Assembly: GCF_023715345.1 (NCBI RefSeq)
Contig: NZ_JAMBNY010000023.1
Location: 1-60,346, forward strand
Direction of reading: 5' to 3'
DNA: 60,346 bases
Source: Paenibacillus camelliae
Lineage (GTDB): Bacteria > Bacillota > Bacilli > Paenibacillales > Paenibacillaceae
The notes beneath the pieces are model-generated. The model was not told where the DNA came from and made no database searches. It worked only from the letters and a program-made list of their open reading frames with translations. The position numbers and the translations under genes are program-made. The first letter of the stretch is position 1; each line of letters opens with the position of its first letter. Positions 1-8,088 of this stretch are shown here, one piece after another.

Positions 1-106
1 GCCGCTAACTCTCAGGAGTGCAAGCACTCCATCAAGTCCGCTCGACTTGCATGTATTAGGCACGCCGCCAGCGTTCGTCCTGAGCCAGGATCAAACTCTC
101 CATTAA
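1..106 (-). rRNA. rrs: 16S ribosomal RNA, 5' end (partial)
   Basis: The reverse complement contains the universal 16S 5' motif GAGTTTGATCCTGGCTCAG followed by the conserved stretch up to the first variable helix (TGCAAGTCGAGCGG). Aligning to E. coli numbering puts the mature 5' end near base 106. Only about 100 nt lie in the window; the rest of the rRNA operon continues off the left edge. The helix beginning around base 40 (GAGTGCTTGCACTC) is the variable V1 loop. Confidence 0.97.
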
Positions 107-160
107 AGTGTTTGATTGCTCATTATAAAACTTTATTAATTGACGTGTTCCATTTGTTCA

Positions 161-174
161 GTTTTCAAAGAACT
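161..174 (-). promoter_or_regulatory. rRNA leader boxA-like antitermination element
   Basis: On the minus strand the leader reads AGTTCTTTGAAAACTGAAC, the boxA-like block found ahead of 16S and 23S genes in Bacillales. It lies between the tandem promoters and the mature 16S end, where a Nus-dependent antitermination signal is expected. Assigned by motif only. Confidence 0.6.
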
Positions 175-203
175 TTCGGTTACCGATGCGGTAACAAGAT
201 ATT

Positions 204-315
204 ATGTTATCAGCTTCTGACTAATTCGTCAACAACTTTTTTTAAGTTGTATTGAATCGTGTCGGTGTTGCGAAGTGACAAGTAATAATATATCACGCTC
301 GTACACTTATTACAA
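204..315 (-). promoter_or_regulatory. Tandem rRNA promoters P1 and P2
   Basis: Two sigma-A promoters read toward the 16S gene. P2 has -35 TTGACG (227-232), a 17-nt spacer and -10 TAACAT (204-209). P1 has -35 TTGTAA (310-315), a 17-nt spacer and -10 TATATT (287-292). The tandem arrangement about 80 bp apart is usual for Bacillales rrn operons. Confidence 0.7.
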
Positions 316-480
316 CTTGTAATTATATCCAGTTCATTTATTCACCACTGCTTCATTAAGCTATCCTATAACGACGAAAAGAATTTTATCTTAATAGGAG
401 ATGTACCGTTTCTTCGGTTACTTTATTAACTCGAAGCCACTGATTAGGTTATGATAGAAAGTGTACCACTTAATTATTCA

Positions 481-504
481 TGTAACTGTTCTCCTGTTAC
501 AGTT
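481..504 (+). promoter_or_regulatory. Inverted repeat in 5' UTR of the Crp/Fnr-type gene
   Basis: Two overlapping dyads, TGTAAC/GTTACA (481-486 and 496-501) and AACTGT/ACAGTT (484-489 and 499-504), lie between a possible -10 (TATGAT, 450-455) and the ribosome binding site (512-518). This could be an operator or a leader hairpin. It does not match the GTGA-type box seen upstream of hmp, so simple autoregulation by the same protein is not supported. Confidence 0.35.
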
Positions 505-526
505 CATATCCAAAGGAGCAATGAGC

Positions 527-1072
527 ATGATTATCCATAAAGGTGAAGTATTATTCCGTCAAGGCGAGCTAGGACCTCTATTTCATTTAAAAAGCGGCAT
601 GCTAAAAATAAGCCGTCTTCATGAAGACGGCACACAGACATTAATGAACATTATTACACCCGATGAAATCATTCCGCACCATTCGCTTATAACTGCCAAT
701 CCTTATCATGGTACAGCTATCGCATTAGTAACTTGTGAGGTTGAGATGATAGATACAAATAGCTGGTATCGATCCGTTGCACAAGACGCTGAGCTTTGTC
801 GAGATATCGCCCTACGGCTGCAGGAGCGTCTTCGCTCCATGCAGCAACGAATCGATCAGCTAACAGAAGTAACACCACTAAACCGACTAGTAAAGCTTCA
901 AGCTTGGTTCGAACGATATATCGGCATCACGGACATTCGCGAGCTATTGACGCAAGAAGAAATCGGTCAATTCATCGGCTTAAGACGTGAAACGGTCAAT
1001 CGCTTATTAAGAGAGCAGTCGACAAAGCAATCATCCTACTCCAAGCTGCCTGCTGGACCAAAGAATTCATAG
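527..1072 (+). CDS. Crp/Fnr-family transcriptional regulator
   Basis: Cyclic-nucleotide-binding-fold regulator of about 181 residues. The N-terminal half (about 1-80) has the beta-roll pattern of the cNMP domain (FRQGELGPLFHLKSG). A dimerisation helix follows (about 88-115), then a winged helix-turn-helix at about 141-162 with the recognition helix RRETVNRLL. Arg154, Glu155 and Arg159 sit exactly as Arg180, Glu181 and Arg185 of E. coli CRP, which predicts binding to GTGA half-sites. There is no N-terminal cysteine cluster, so it is not an FNR-type iron-sulfur sensor by this criterion; the two cysteines (70, 91) are scattered. The start at 527 is chosen because AAAGGAG (512-518) lies 8 nt upstream; the ATG at 521 is too close. 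The last codons overlap the convergent hmp 3' end by 37 bp. Likely target: the box upstream of hmp. The effector is unknown. Confidence 0.85.
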   Translation: MIIHKGEVLFRQGELGPLFHLKSGMLKISRLHEDGTQTLMNIITPDEIIPHHSLITANPYHGTAIALVTCEVEMIDTNSWYRSVAQDAELCRDIALRLQERLRSMQQRIDQLTEVTPLNRLVKLQAWFERYIGITDIRELLTQEEIGQFIGLRRETVNRLLREQSTKQSSYSKLPAGPKNS

Positions 1073-2253
1073 TGTACTTGGTCAGCTGGTACTTGTAGTG
1101 CTCGCAAGGCCGAATTTACTTCCTTCATAAATGGCACTGGGCCGCAGAAGTAGTATACTGCATCAGTGCCAGGAGTAATTTCCTGCAACCAATCTGCAGT
1201 AATAAAGCCTTCCTTGTCAAAACTTTTATTACGCACATCCTCCGCTGTAGGCTCACTATAGCACCAATATACCTTCACTTGAGACTTATCCTCTGCTAGC
1301 TCGCTGATCGCTTTCTTCATCGCATGAACCTCACTATTGCGGGCAGCATGAATAAAGGTAACTGATCTTTCCGGTGTTGTCTCAACAATGGTGTTCAGCA
1401 TACTTACCATTGGTGTAAGACCTACCCCGCCGCTTATTAATACAACTGGGCGATGATCGTTGAGATCTAATGTGAAATCTCCTGCAGGCGCAGAAAGCTC
1501 TATTGTATCGCCTTCATTGATGCTATTGTGCAGATACTGAGATACCTTACCTCCAGGTTTTTGTTCGCCGTCATCCTCACGCTTAACACTAATTCTGTAA
1601 TGGCTTTGCCCTGGTTTATCTGACAGACTATATTGACGCAGATGTGTATACTCCTCGCCTGGAATTTTCACCTTCACCGTTATATATTGTCCTGGCGTGA
1701 AATCTGCAATGGGCTGACCATCCTCGGGATACAGATAAAATGATGTAATCACATCACTTTCTACTTCTTTGCGCTTGACGATAAACGATCTAAAGCCTTT
1801 CCAGCCTCCAGGTTGCTGTTCTGCTTCTTTATACATCTCTGCTTCCACATCGATAAATACTTGGGCAATCACACCATATGCTTCTGCCCATGCTTGAATA
1901 ATCTCATCCGACGCCGCATCTCCCAGTACATCCTTAATCGCTGCAAGTAGGTTTTCGCCTACAATTGGATATTGATCAGCTGTGATGCCAAGACTTCTAT
2001 GCTTATGTGCAATTTGCTTAACGACAGGAAGAATTTGTCCGAGATTATCGATGTTGGCTGCTGCAGCGTACACCGCATTAGCCAATGCTGCAGGCTGTCT
2101 ACCTTGTTTTTGGTTTATATGATTAAAAACATTCAGTAATTCTGGATGATTAGAAAATAGCATCTGATAGAACCGTTTCGTTATGGCCGTACCATGTACC
2201 TCTAGTACGGGCACTGTAGATTTTATAACCTTAATCGTTTGTTCACTTAACAT
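1036..2253 (-). CDS. hmp: Flavohaemoglobin (nitric oxide dioxygenase)
   Basis: A 405-residue cytosolic protein that converts NO and O2 to nitrate using NAD(P)H. The globin domain (about 1-140) has Tyr29 (B10), Gln53 (E7) and proximal His85 (F8), at the same numbers as E. coli Hmp. It is followed by a ferredoxin-reductase FAD domain (about 150-260, RQYSLS motif) and an NAD domain (about 265-400, ISGGVGLTPM). Length is typical. The start at 2253 is set by AAAGGAAG 7 nt upstream; the longer frame back to 2373 reads through the promoter. The promoter region carries a Crp/Fnr-type box centred about 42 bp upstream of the predicted transcription start, so activation by the adjacent regulator is likely. 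Confidence 0.96.
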   Translation of the reverse strand: MLSEQTIKVIKSTVPVLEVHGTAITKRFYQMLFSNHPELLNVFNHINQKQGRQPAALANAVYAAAANIDNLGQILPVVKQIAHKHRSLGITADQYPIVGENLLAAIKDVLGDAASDEIIQAWAEAYGVIAQVFIDVEAEMYKEAEQQPGGWKGFRSFIVKRKEVESDVITSFYLYPEDGQPIADFTPGQYITVKVKIPGEEYTHLRQYSLSDKPGQSHYRISVKREDDGEQKPGGKVSQYLHNSINEGDTIELSAPAGDFTLDLNDHRPVVLISGGVGLTPMVSMLNTIVETTPERSVTFIHAARNSEVHAMKKAISELAEDKSQVKVYWCYSEPTAEDVRNKSFDKEGFITADWLQEITPGTDAVYYFCGPVPFMKEVNSALRALQVPADQVHYEFFGPAGSLE

Positions 2254-2285
2254 AATCACGCTTCCTTTCATTATCATCTGTATAA

Positions 2286-2329
2286 AGTATACCTCTGCGC
2301 ATTTAATGCTAAGCGTGATTAAAATCACA
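2286..2329 (-). promoter_or_regulatory. hmp promoter with Crp/Fnr box at about -42
   Basis: The palindrome CGTGA-TTAAAA-TCACA (2314-2329) matches the Crp/Fnr consensus TGTGA-N6-TCACA at 9 of 10 defined positions. A -10 element TATACT lies at 2286-2291 on the minus strand, with no good -35. If transcription starts near 2279, the box is centred at about -42, the class II activator position. Confidence 0.7.
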
Positions 2330-2546
2330 ACAATTGGCAACGATCCGTGAATAAAATACGAACAGTAATTCACAAATTGCCATCAATCACAACAAGGATC
2401 CGGCTAGACGATATCAAGCACCCCTAATGACAAATGTGGAAAATATCGACTGAACAACAACAAGTAGGGCGATCACGCCCTCATAGCATAAAAGATTATG
2501 ATCTAGCTGTCAGATAGAGAAACAAAACAATGAGGTAGCCATTACA

Positions 2547-2583
2547 ACAAGAAGCCTGTTGAAGGTATCAACAGGCTTCTTGT
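2547..2583. terminator. Long hairpin downstream of ligA
   Basis: A perfect 16-bp stem (arm CAAGAAGCCTGTTGA, 5-nt loop) in the gap between hmp and ligA, about 125 bp past the ligA stop. It lacks a clear U-tract on either strand, so termination is inferred from stem stability and position only. The rest of 2374-2707 shows no gene. Confidence 0.5.
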
Positions 2584-2707
2584 ATGCTCTCGCAACAAAG
2601 CTTAATTAAAACGATATTTAACTCTAAAGACATTTAATTAGTATCTAATACATTTGAGCTTACTTTTCGTATGACCAATCTAGCATCTAGTCATCGAAGT
2701 CAATCTT

Positions 2708-4726
2708 CTAGCCTTCGATCATCTGAAGCACCTGAGCTTCATCTTCAATAATCGTAATGCCAAGCTGCTGCGCTTTAGTCAGCTTACTTCCCGCTTTCTC
2801 ACCAGCGATGACAAGATCTGTCTTCTTCGAGACGCTGCCTGTCACCTTCGCTCCGCAAGCCTCTAGCATTTTCGTTAGCTCGTCACGGCCAAGCGTTGGC
2901 AGTGTTCCTGTGATAACGATTGTCTTCCCGAATAACGGATGATCTTCCGATGCAACCGTCGCTATCTGCTCAGTCTGAGGAGCAACGCCCGCTTCCAGCA
3001 TCGCCGCAACGCTTTGCTGCACGTCAGGATCATTAAAGAAGCTTACGATACTTTCAGCAACGATAAGTCCAATATCCTGAAGCTGCACGAGTTCATCCGT
3101 CGTAGCCTGCATGACTGCATCTAGGCTATTGTAGTGATCAGCCAAAGTTTTTGCAGTAGTTTTTCCTGTGTTAGGAATACCTAAGGCGAATAAGAACGAG
3201 GAAAGCTCCCGCGTTTTTGAATGCTCAATCGCATCCAGCAGCTTTTGTGCCTTCTTCTGGCCGAATCGCTCTAGCTTAATTAAATCATCAAATGTTAGCT
3301 TATATAGATCTGCCGGATCCTTTACACCACACTCACGATATAACTGCTCAGCCGTCATAATGCTGAATGATTCGATGTCCATCGCATCACGTGCAGCAAA
3401 ATGAGTAATTCGACCAATCATTTGCGGTTCACAGCCTAGTTTGTTGTTACAGAACAAATGCGCACCGCGCTGCTCGAGCTCAGAGCCACATGATGGACAT
3501 TTATCTGGGAATACAATTTCCTCTCCTAGCTCCTCATCGACCTTTCCGAGTATTTCTGGAATAACATCATTCGATCGACGAATCGCAACTAACGTTCCAA
3601 GCGCAAACTTCAAATTTTTCCGTTCGATATCGCCCATATTGTTAAGTGTGCAGTTTTGTACGGTGACACCAGCCAGTTCAACAGCTTCGACCTTTGCAAC
3701 CGGTGTAATCTTCCCTGTACGCCCTACTTCCCATGAAACAGATAGCAGCGTTGTTTCTGCTTCCTCTGCCTCGAACTTAAAGGCAACTGCCCAGCGAGGA
3801 AACTTATCCGTGTAGCCAAGCGCTTCACGTGTCCGCATATCCTGAACTTTAATAACAGCTCCATCAATAAGAAAATCGAGCTCATTTCTACGCTCCGCTA
3901 AAGCAATAAGCTCATCTTCGAACTGCTTCAAATCGTCTGCATAGATAATATATGGGTTAACCTTGAAGCGATTATCCTTCAAAAACTGCTGCAGCTGCTT
4001 ATGGTTATCGAACGTAACCCCTTCTGCATAGCCAACATTGTATATAAAGGCGTCCAGCTTGCGACTTGCTGTAACCGCGGGATTTAAATTACGAAGTGCA
4101 CCAGCCGCTGCATTGCGCGCATTTTTCAACGGCTCTTCTGCCGTTTCATTATAGCGAGCGAGGCTAGATAACGTCATAATGCCTTCGCCCTGTACTTCGA
4201 TGACACCATCGGTATAGTCAATGGATAGTGGAATCGAATTAATCGTTTTCACTTGTGCTAGAATCGATTCTCCAACTGTGCCGTTTCCACGAGTAGCCGC
4301 CTGAATAAGCTGCCCTTGCTCATACGTTAAATTCAGCGTGAGCCCGTCGAATTTCAACTCCATAACATAGGTCGGATCTGGCAGAGGTGTAGATGGATTT
4401 TTAGCATTATAATCTGAGATGGCCCGCTTCAATCTCGCTTCCCAAGCATATAGCTGCTCCAGGTTTTGTGCTTTATCCAAACTCCATAGCCGCGCAAGAT
4501 GTCTATGCTGCTCAAAGCCAGACAATATCGTATGACCGACACGCTGCGTTGGGGAACTCGGCAGCACGACACCAAGTGTAGTCTCCAAACTGACAAGCTC
4601 ATCGTACAGCCTATCATATTCCGCATCTGAGATCTCTGGCGTGTCCAGTGTGTAATAACGATAATTGTGCTCATTCAACTCAGCTATAAGCTGTTCCATT
4701 CTCTGCTGATCCTGATTCGTCAACAT
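2708..4726 (-). CDS. ligA: NAD-dependent DNA ligase LigA
   Basis: A 672-residue ligase that seals nicks with NAD+ in replication and repair. The adenylation domain carries the active-site lysine in ELKFDG (usual form KxDG). An OB-fold follows, then a four-cysteine zinc finger (CPSCGSELE to FCNNKLGC), helix-hairpin-helix repeats, and a C-terminal BRCT domain starting near GKTIVITGTLP. Length fits the family. The start at 4726 is preferred because TCCTCC on the plus strand at 4733-4738 (ribosome site GGAGGA) abuts the ATG at 4732 but leaves 6 nt to 4726. It is third in the order pcrB-pcrA-ligA, the standard Bacillales arrangement, so it is probably co-transcribed with pcrA. Confidence 0.97.
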   Translation of the reverse strand: MLTNQDQQRMEQLIAELNEHNYRYYTLDTPEISDAEYDRLYDELVSLETTLGVVLPSSPTQRVGHTILSGFEQHRHLARLWSLDKAQNLEQLYAWEARLKRAISDYNAKNPSTPLPDPTYVMELKFDGLTLNLTYEQGQLIQAATRGNGTVGESILAQVKTINSIPLSIDYTDGVIEVQGEGIMTLSSLARYNETAEEPLKNARNAAAGALRNLNPAVTASRKLDAFIYNVGYAEGVTFDNHKQLQQFLKDNRFKVNPYIIYADDLKQFEDELIALAERRNELDFLIDGAVIKVQDMRTREALGYTDKFPRWAVAFKFEAEEAETTLLSVSWEVGRTGKITPVAKVEAVELAGVTVQNCTLNNMGDIERKNLKFALGTLVAIRRSNDVIPEILGKVDEELGEEIVFPDKCPSCGSELEQRGAHLFCNNKLGCEPQMIGRITHFAARDAMDIESFSIMTAEQLYRECGVKDPADLYKLTFDDLIKLERFGQKKAQKLLDAIEHSKTRELSSFLFALGIPNTGKTTAKTLADHYNSLDAVMQATTDELVQLQDIGLIVAESIVSFFNDPDVQQSVAAMLEAGVAPQTEQIATVASEDHPLFGKTIVITGTLPTLGRDELTKMLEACGAKVTGSVSKKTDLVIAGEKAGSKLTKAQQLGITIIEDEAQVLQMIEG

Positions 4727-4777
4727 CAACATTCCTCCATCTTCAACCGATTCTACTTTACAGCATTACCATATTAT

Positions 4778-4814
4778 AAACGGTGAAACATGATCGCTCA
4801 CGGTTTCACCGTTT
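4778..4814. terminator. Hairpin between pcrA and ligA
   Basis: A 12-bp perfect stem (AAACGGTGAAAC / GTTTCACCGTTT) with a 13-nt loop lies 10 bp past the pcrA stop. There is no strong U-tract, so it may be a partial terminator or an mRNA-stabilising element within the operon. Confidence 0.45.
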
Positions 4815-4824
4815 ACTTACTCTA

Positions 4825-7209
4825 TTATACCTTTTTTATCGGGGCAAAGCTTGCTAATAGCTTTTTAATTCCTACTGGGGCAGGGAAAGCAATTTGCAGC
4901 TCCATGTCGTTGTCTTTGCCTCGAACAGCAATGACAGTACCTTCTCCCCATTTGCCATGCGCAACTTTATCGCCCGCTGCATAGCTTACCGATCCATTAT
5001 CCTGAGTATGGGCATTCTTCCTCGCAGCATCGAGGCTGGAGGTTACAGTAACCGTAGGACGAGCTGTACCTGCGCTCGGTCTCGTCGGATAGCCTTGTCC
5101 TGCTGAGCCTCTGCTGCTATAGCCTCCTTGATTACCTCTGCTGCCATAGCCAAAGCCAGCCTGATTGCTATCGGATCTTGTGCCGAAGCTATTCGGTCGG
5201 CCAGAGCCTAAGCCGCCAAAGCCACGAGGGAAGCTGCCATCGACCACATCGGCTTGATTGCTTTCTAGCAATTCACTTGGAATCTCCTTAAGGAAGCGCG
5301 AAGGCATATTGACTGACGTACGGCCAAATAACGTCCGCATTTTTGCAGAGGTTAAATATAGCTGCTTCTCGGCGCGCGTAATACCAACATAGGCAAGACG
5401 ACGCTCCTCCTCCAGCTCCTCATCATCCGTAAATGCACGAGAGTGAGGGAAGATCGACTCCTCCATCCCAACGATAAATACGATCGGAAACTCGAGACCC
5501 TTCGCACTATGCATCGTCATGAGCACAACGGCATCGGAAGCATCGACATCTTCCTTATCGTCATTCATCGAGTCAATATCTGCGATCAACGCTAGATCTG
5601 TTAAGAAGGCAACCAATGTGCGATCTTCATTGCGTTGTTCAAAATCCTGCGTTACCGATAGAAACTCCTCGATGTTCTCAATGCGTGATTGCGACTCGAG
5701 CGTTTGTTCGCGCTGCAGCTCAAGCTTATATTCGGACATTTCCAGTACTTTTTCAGTAAGCTCCGTTACCGTTAGCTCATCCACTTGACTATGCAGACTG
5801 CTAATCATATGACCAAAGCTTTGCAGCTGATCCCTCGTCTTGCCCTTCACATCGACCATATCTAGCTGGAACAGAATACGATACATCGACACACCCTGTG
5901 CCGTTGCTGCCTGTGCAAGCTTAGCAATCGTTGTATCCCCGATGCCGCGTTTAGGCACATTAATAATACGCTGCAGGCTAATATCATCGTCTGGGTTCGA
6001 GATCAATCGCAAGTAAGCTAATATATCCTTGATCTCTTTACGATCATAGAACTTAATACCGCCTACGATTTGATAAGGGATGTCAGACTTGATTAACGTT
6101 TCCTCAATAATACGCGACTGAGCGTTCGTACGGTATAGAATCGCATGATCGCGATATTTATGTTGATTACTACGATTTTTCTGAATGACACCCGTAACAA
6201 AGTAGCCTTCATCTCGCTCGCTGTCTCCGTAATAGACATAGATCTTATTGCCTTCGCCTTGATCGGTCCACAGCTTTTTCGATTTTCTGCCCGTGTTGTT
6301 AGAGATGACGGCATTTGCTGCATTCAATATGGTAGAGGTCGAACGATAGTTTTGCTCCAGCAGAATCGTCTTCGCCTCAGGATAATCATCCTCAAAGTTC
6401 AGGATGTTGCTAATATCTGCACCACGCCAGCGATAGATCGACTGATCGCTATCCCCTACAACACAAATATTGTGATGTGCATCAGCTAGCATGCGAACTA
6501 GCATATATTGCGCACGGTTCGTATCCTGATACTCATCGACGTGAATATAACGGAACTTGTTCTGATAGAAGTTGAGCGCCTCTGGAACTTCTTTAAACAG
6601 ACGAATCGTCATCATAATAAGATCGTCGAAATCAAGCGAGTTATTATTTTTTAGACGCTTCTGATACATCTTATATATTTTCGCTACGATGCCTTGGAAG
6701 TAGTCTCCTACCTTCTCTTCATAACGTTCAGGGCTGATCAATTCGTTTTTCGCTGAGCTGATCGCTGCTTGAACGGCCTTCGGTTCAAACTTTTTCACAT
6801 CGATGTTTTCGTCCTTCATACAGCCACGAATGACGGACAGCTGATCAGCAGAATCTAAAATAGAAAAATTAGAGCTAAATCCAATGCGATCAATATCCTT
6901 ACGAAGAATGCGAACACACATCGAGTGAAACGTAGATACCCATATATCGCGTCCAGATGGACCAACAAGCGAACTAACCCGCTCCTGCATTTCACGTGCG
7001 GCCTTGTTCGTAAAGGTTATCGCTAATATACTCCACGGCGCCACACGTTTTTTCTCTATAAGATAGGCAATGCGGTGTGTAAGTACTCTCGTCTTACCAC
7101 TGCCTGCACCCGCCATAATTAGCAAAGGGCCATCTGTTGTCTGTACCGCCTCACGCTGAGGTGCATTAAGCTTGGCCACCGCATCATCAATATTAATGTA
7201 ATTAAACAT
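4825..7209 (-). CDS. pcrA: ATP-dependent DNA helicase PcrA (UvrD/Rep family)
   Basis: A 794-residue superfamily 1 helicase that unwinds DNA 3' to 5' in repair, clears RecA filaments and helps plasmid replication. Walker A is GAGSGKTRVL near residue 35. The Q motif (LNAPQREAV), the DEYQDTN box, GDSDQSIYRWRGA, the QNYRS motif and the C-terminal VALMTMHSAKGLEF-type motif are all visible. A glycine/serine-rich linker of about 70 residues (GFGGLGSGRP and following) precedes the C-terminal RNA-polymerase-binding Tudor-like domain (GDKVAHGKWGEGTVI). The ATG at 7209 is chosen over the in-frame GTG at 7218, because AAAGGAG overlapping the pcrB stop is spaced 8 nt from the ATG. Confidence 0.97.
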   Translation of the reverse strand: MFNYINIDDAVAKLNAPQREAVQTTDGPLLIMAGAGSGKTRVLTHRIAYLIEKKRVAPWSILAITFTNKAAREMQERVSSLVGPSGRDIWVSTFHSMCVRILRKDIDRIGFSSNFSILDSADQLSVIRGCMKDENIDVKKFEPKAVQAAISSAKNELISPERYEEKVGDYFQGIVAKIYKMYQKRLKNNNSLDFDDLIMMTIRLFKEVPEALNFYQNKFRYIHVDEYQDTNRAQYMLVRMLADAHHNICVVGDSDQSIYRWRGADISNILNFEDDYPEAKTILLEQNYRSTSTILNAANAVISNNTGRKSKKLWTDQGEGNKIYVYYGDSERDEGYFVTGVIQKNRSNQHKYRDHAILYRTNAQSRIIEETLIKSDIPYQIVGGIKFYDRKEIKDILAYLRLISNPDDDISLQRIINVPKRGIGDTTIAKLAQAATAQGVSMYRILFQLDMVDVKGKTRDQLQSFGHMISSLHSQVDELTVTELTEKVLEMSEYKLELQREQTLESQSRIENIEEFLSVTQDFEQRNEDRTLVAFLTDLALIADIDSMNDDKEDVDASDAVVLMTMHSAKGLEFPIVFIVGMEESIFPHSRAFTDDEELEEERRLAYVGITRAEKQLYLTSAKMRTLFGRTSVNMPSRFLKEIPSELLESNQADVVDGSFPRGFGGLGSGRPNSFGTRSDSNQAGFGYGSRGNQGGYSSRGSAGQGYPTRPSAGTARPTVTVTSSLDAARKNAHTQDNGSVSYAAGDKVAHGKWGEGTVIAVRGKDNDMELQIAFPAPVGIKKLLASFAPIKKV

Positions 7210-7222
7210 CACCCTCACTCCT

Positions 7223-7933
7223 TTACTGCTTACTTACTTGTACAGACTTAACCGCTTCGACGGTTGCTAGTGCTGCTTTCAAGTTATCATAAACGACATT
7301 ACCCACCACGACGGTGTGTGCATGGGCCGCAGCCTGCGCTGCTTTCTCGGCGTTGTCGATACCGCCACCATAGATAAGATGCGCTTGCTCTAGCTCGCTT
7401 GCTGCTCGGGCCAGCACATTCATATCACCAAACGTTCCGCTATATTCAAGATAAACGACAGGCAGTCTGAGTAAACGATCCGCCATCCATAGATACGGCA
7501 GAATCTCTTGCTCCGATAGATTCGCTTCTGCGCCGGACACCTTAGCGGCAGTGCTCTGTTCATTTAGAACGATATAGCCTGAAGCGGTCGTCATCTCCCA
7601 CGGTATAAAATGTCCATATTCCTGAAGCCCTTCAAGCTGCTTCAGCATCAGCCAGTCAGCCTGCTTCGTATTTAATACAAATGGAACAAAGTAGCCGTCA
7701 AAGCCGGGCACCGCCCCATCCATCGTCGATACCTCTAACGCACAGTCGACACTGTAGCGACGAACTCTCGCCAGCAGATCAACCGTGTTGTCAAACGTTA
7801 CGCCACTTGAACCGCCAATGATGATGGCATCTGTGCCTGACATACATAGCTGATCTAAAGCCTCGTCACTAATTTCTTTATCTGGATCAAGCTTGAATAC
7901 ATGCTGCCAATTTGCATACCATCCAGTATCCAT
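7223..7933 (-). CDS. pcrB: Heptaprenylglyceryl phosphate synthase PcrB
   Basis: A 236-residue TIM-barrel prenyltransferase that joins glycerol-1-phosphate to a long polyprenyl diphosphate, giving archaeal-type ether lipids in Bacillales. Visible family motifs are the phosphate-binding IIIGGSSGVT near residue 40, YLEYSGTFGD, and the C-terminal IYGGGIDN ... VVGN phosphate loops. The start at 7933 has GGGGGAGGG upstream at good spacing; the frame continues 8 codons further but without a ribosome site. Its stop overlaps the pcrA ribosome site, so the two are translationally linked. Confidence 0.95.
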   Translation of the reverse strand: MDTGWYANWQHVFKLDPDKEISDEALDQLCMSGTDAIIIGGSSGVTFDNTVDLLARVRRYSVDCALEVSTMDGAVPGFDGYFVPFVLNTKQADWLMLKQLEGLQEYGHFIPWEMTTASGYIVLNEQSTAAKVSGAEANLSEQEILPYLWMADRLLRLPVVYLEYSGTFGDMNVLARAASELEQAHLIYGGGIDNAEKAAQAAAHAHTVVVGNVVYDNLKAALATVEAVKSVQVSKQ

Positions 7934-7969
7934 GTTTTCCCTCCCCCGCCTTATCACTTAAAAGTGTCT

Positions 7970-8026
7970 ATTCAAAAAGTGCGATTACAGCCCCGTGCAT
8001 ATCGTTTGCAGTTGCGTTTTTTGAAT
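7970..8026. repeat. Short derivative of repeat family R1
   Basis: A 57-bp inverted repeat whose ends read ATTCAAAAAGTGCG and, on the other strand, ATTCAAAAAACGC. The ends resemble the terminal arms of the R1 elements, but the conserved R1 core is missing. It lies just upstream of pcrB. Confidence 0.45.
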
Positions 8027-8033
8027 AACCTCT

Positions 8034-8065
8034 AAAAAAGGCCAAGCCACGCGTTCGACTTGACC
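8034..8065 (-). terminator. Intrinsic terminator after the U32 peptidase gene
   Basis: On the minus strand GGTCAAG pairs with CTTGGCC (one G-U pair) and is followed by six T residues, 23 bp past the stop of the gene ending at 8089. Confidence 0.75.
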
Positions 8066-8088
8066 TCCTTCTTCGTTGATTCAATGCA

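Noticed and set aside
481..504. Second Crp/Fnr box for autoregulation of the regulator gene
   Set aside because: The dyads do not contain TGTGA-N6-TCACA spacing; kept only as an unassigned inverted repeat.
2254..2373. Extended hmp start with a hydrophobic N-terminus
   Set aside because: It reads through the promoter and Crp/Fnr box; the ribosome site fits the ATG at 2253 and the globin residues then number exactly like E. coli Hmp.
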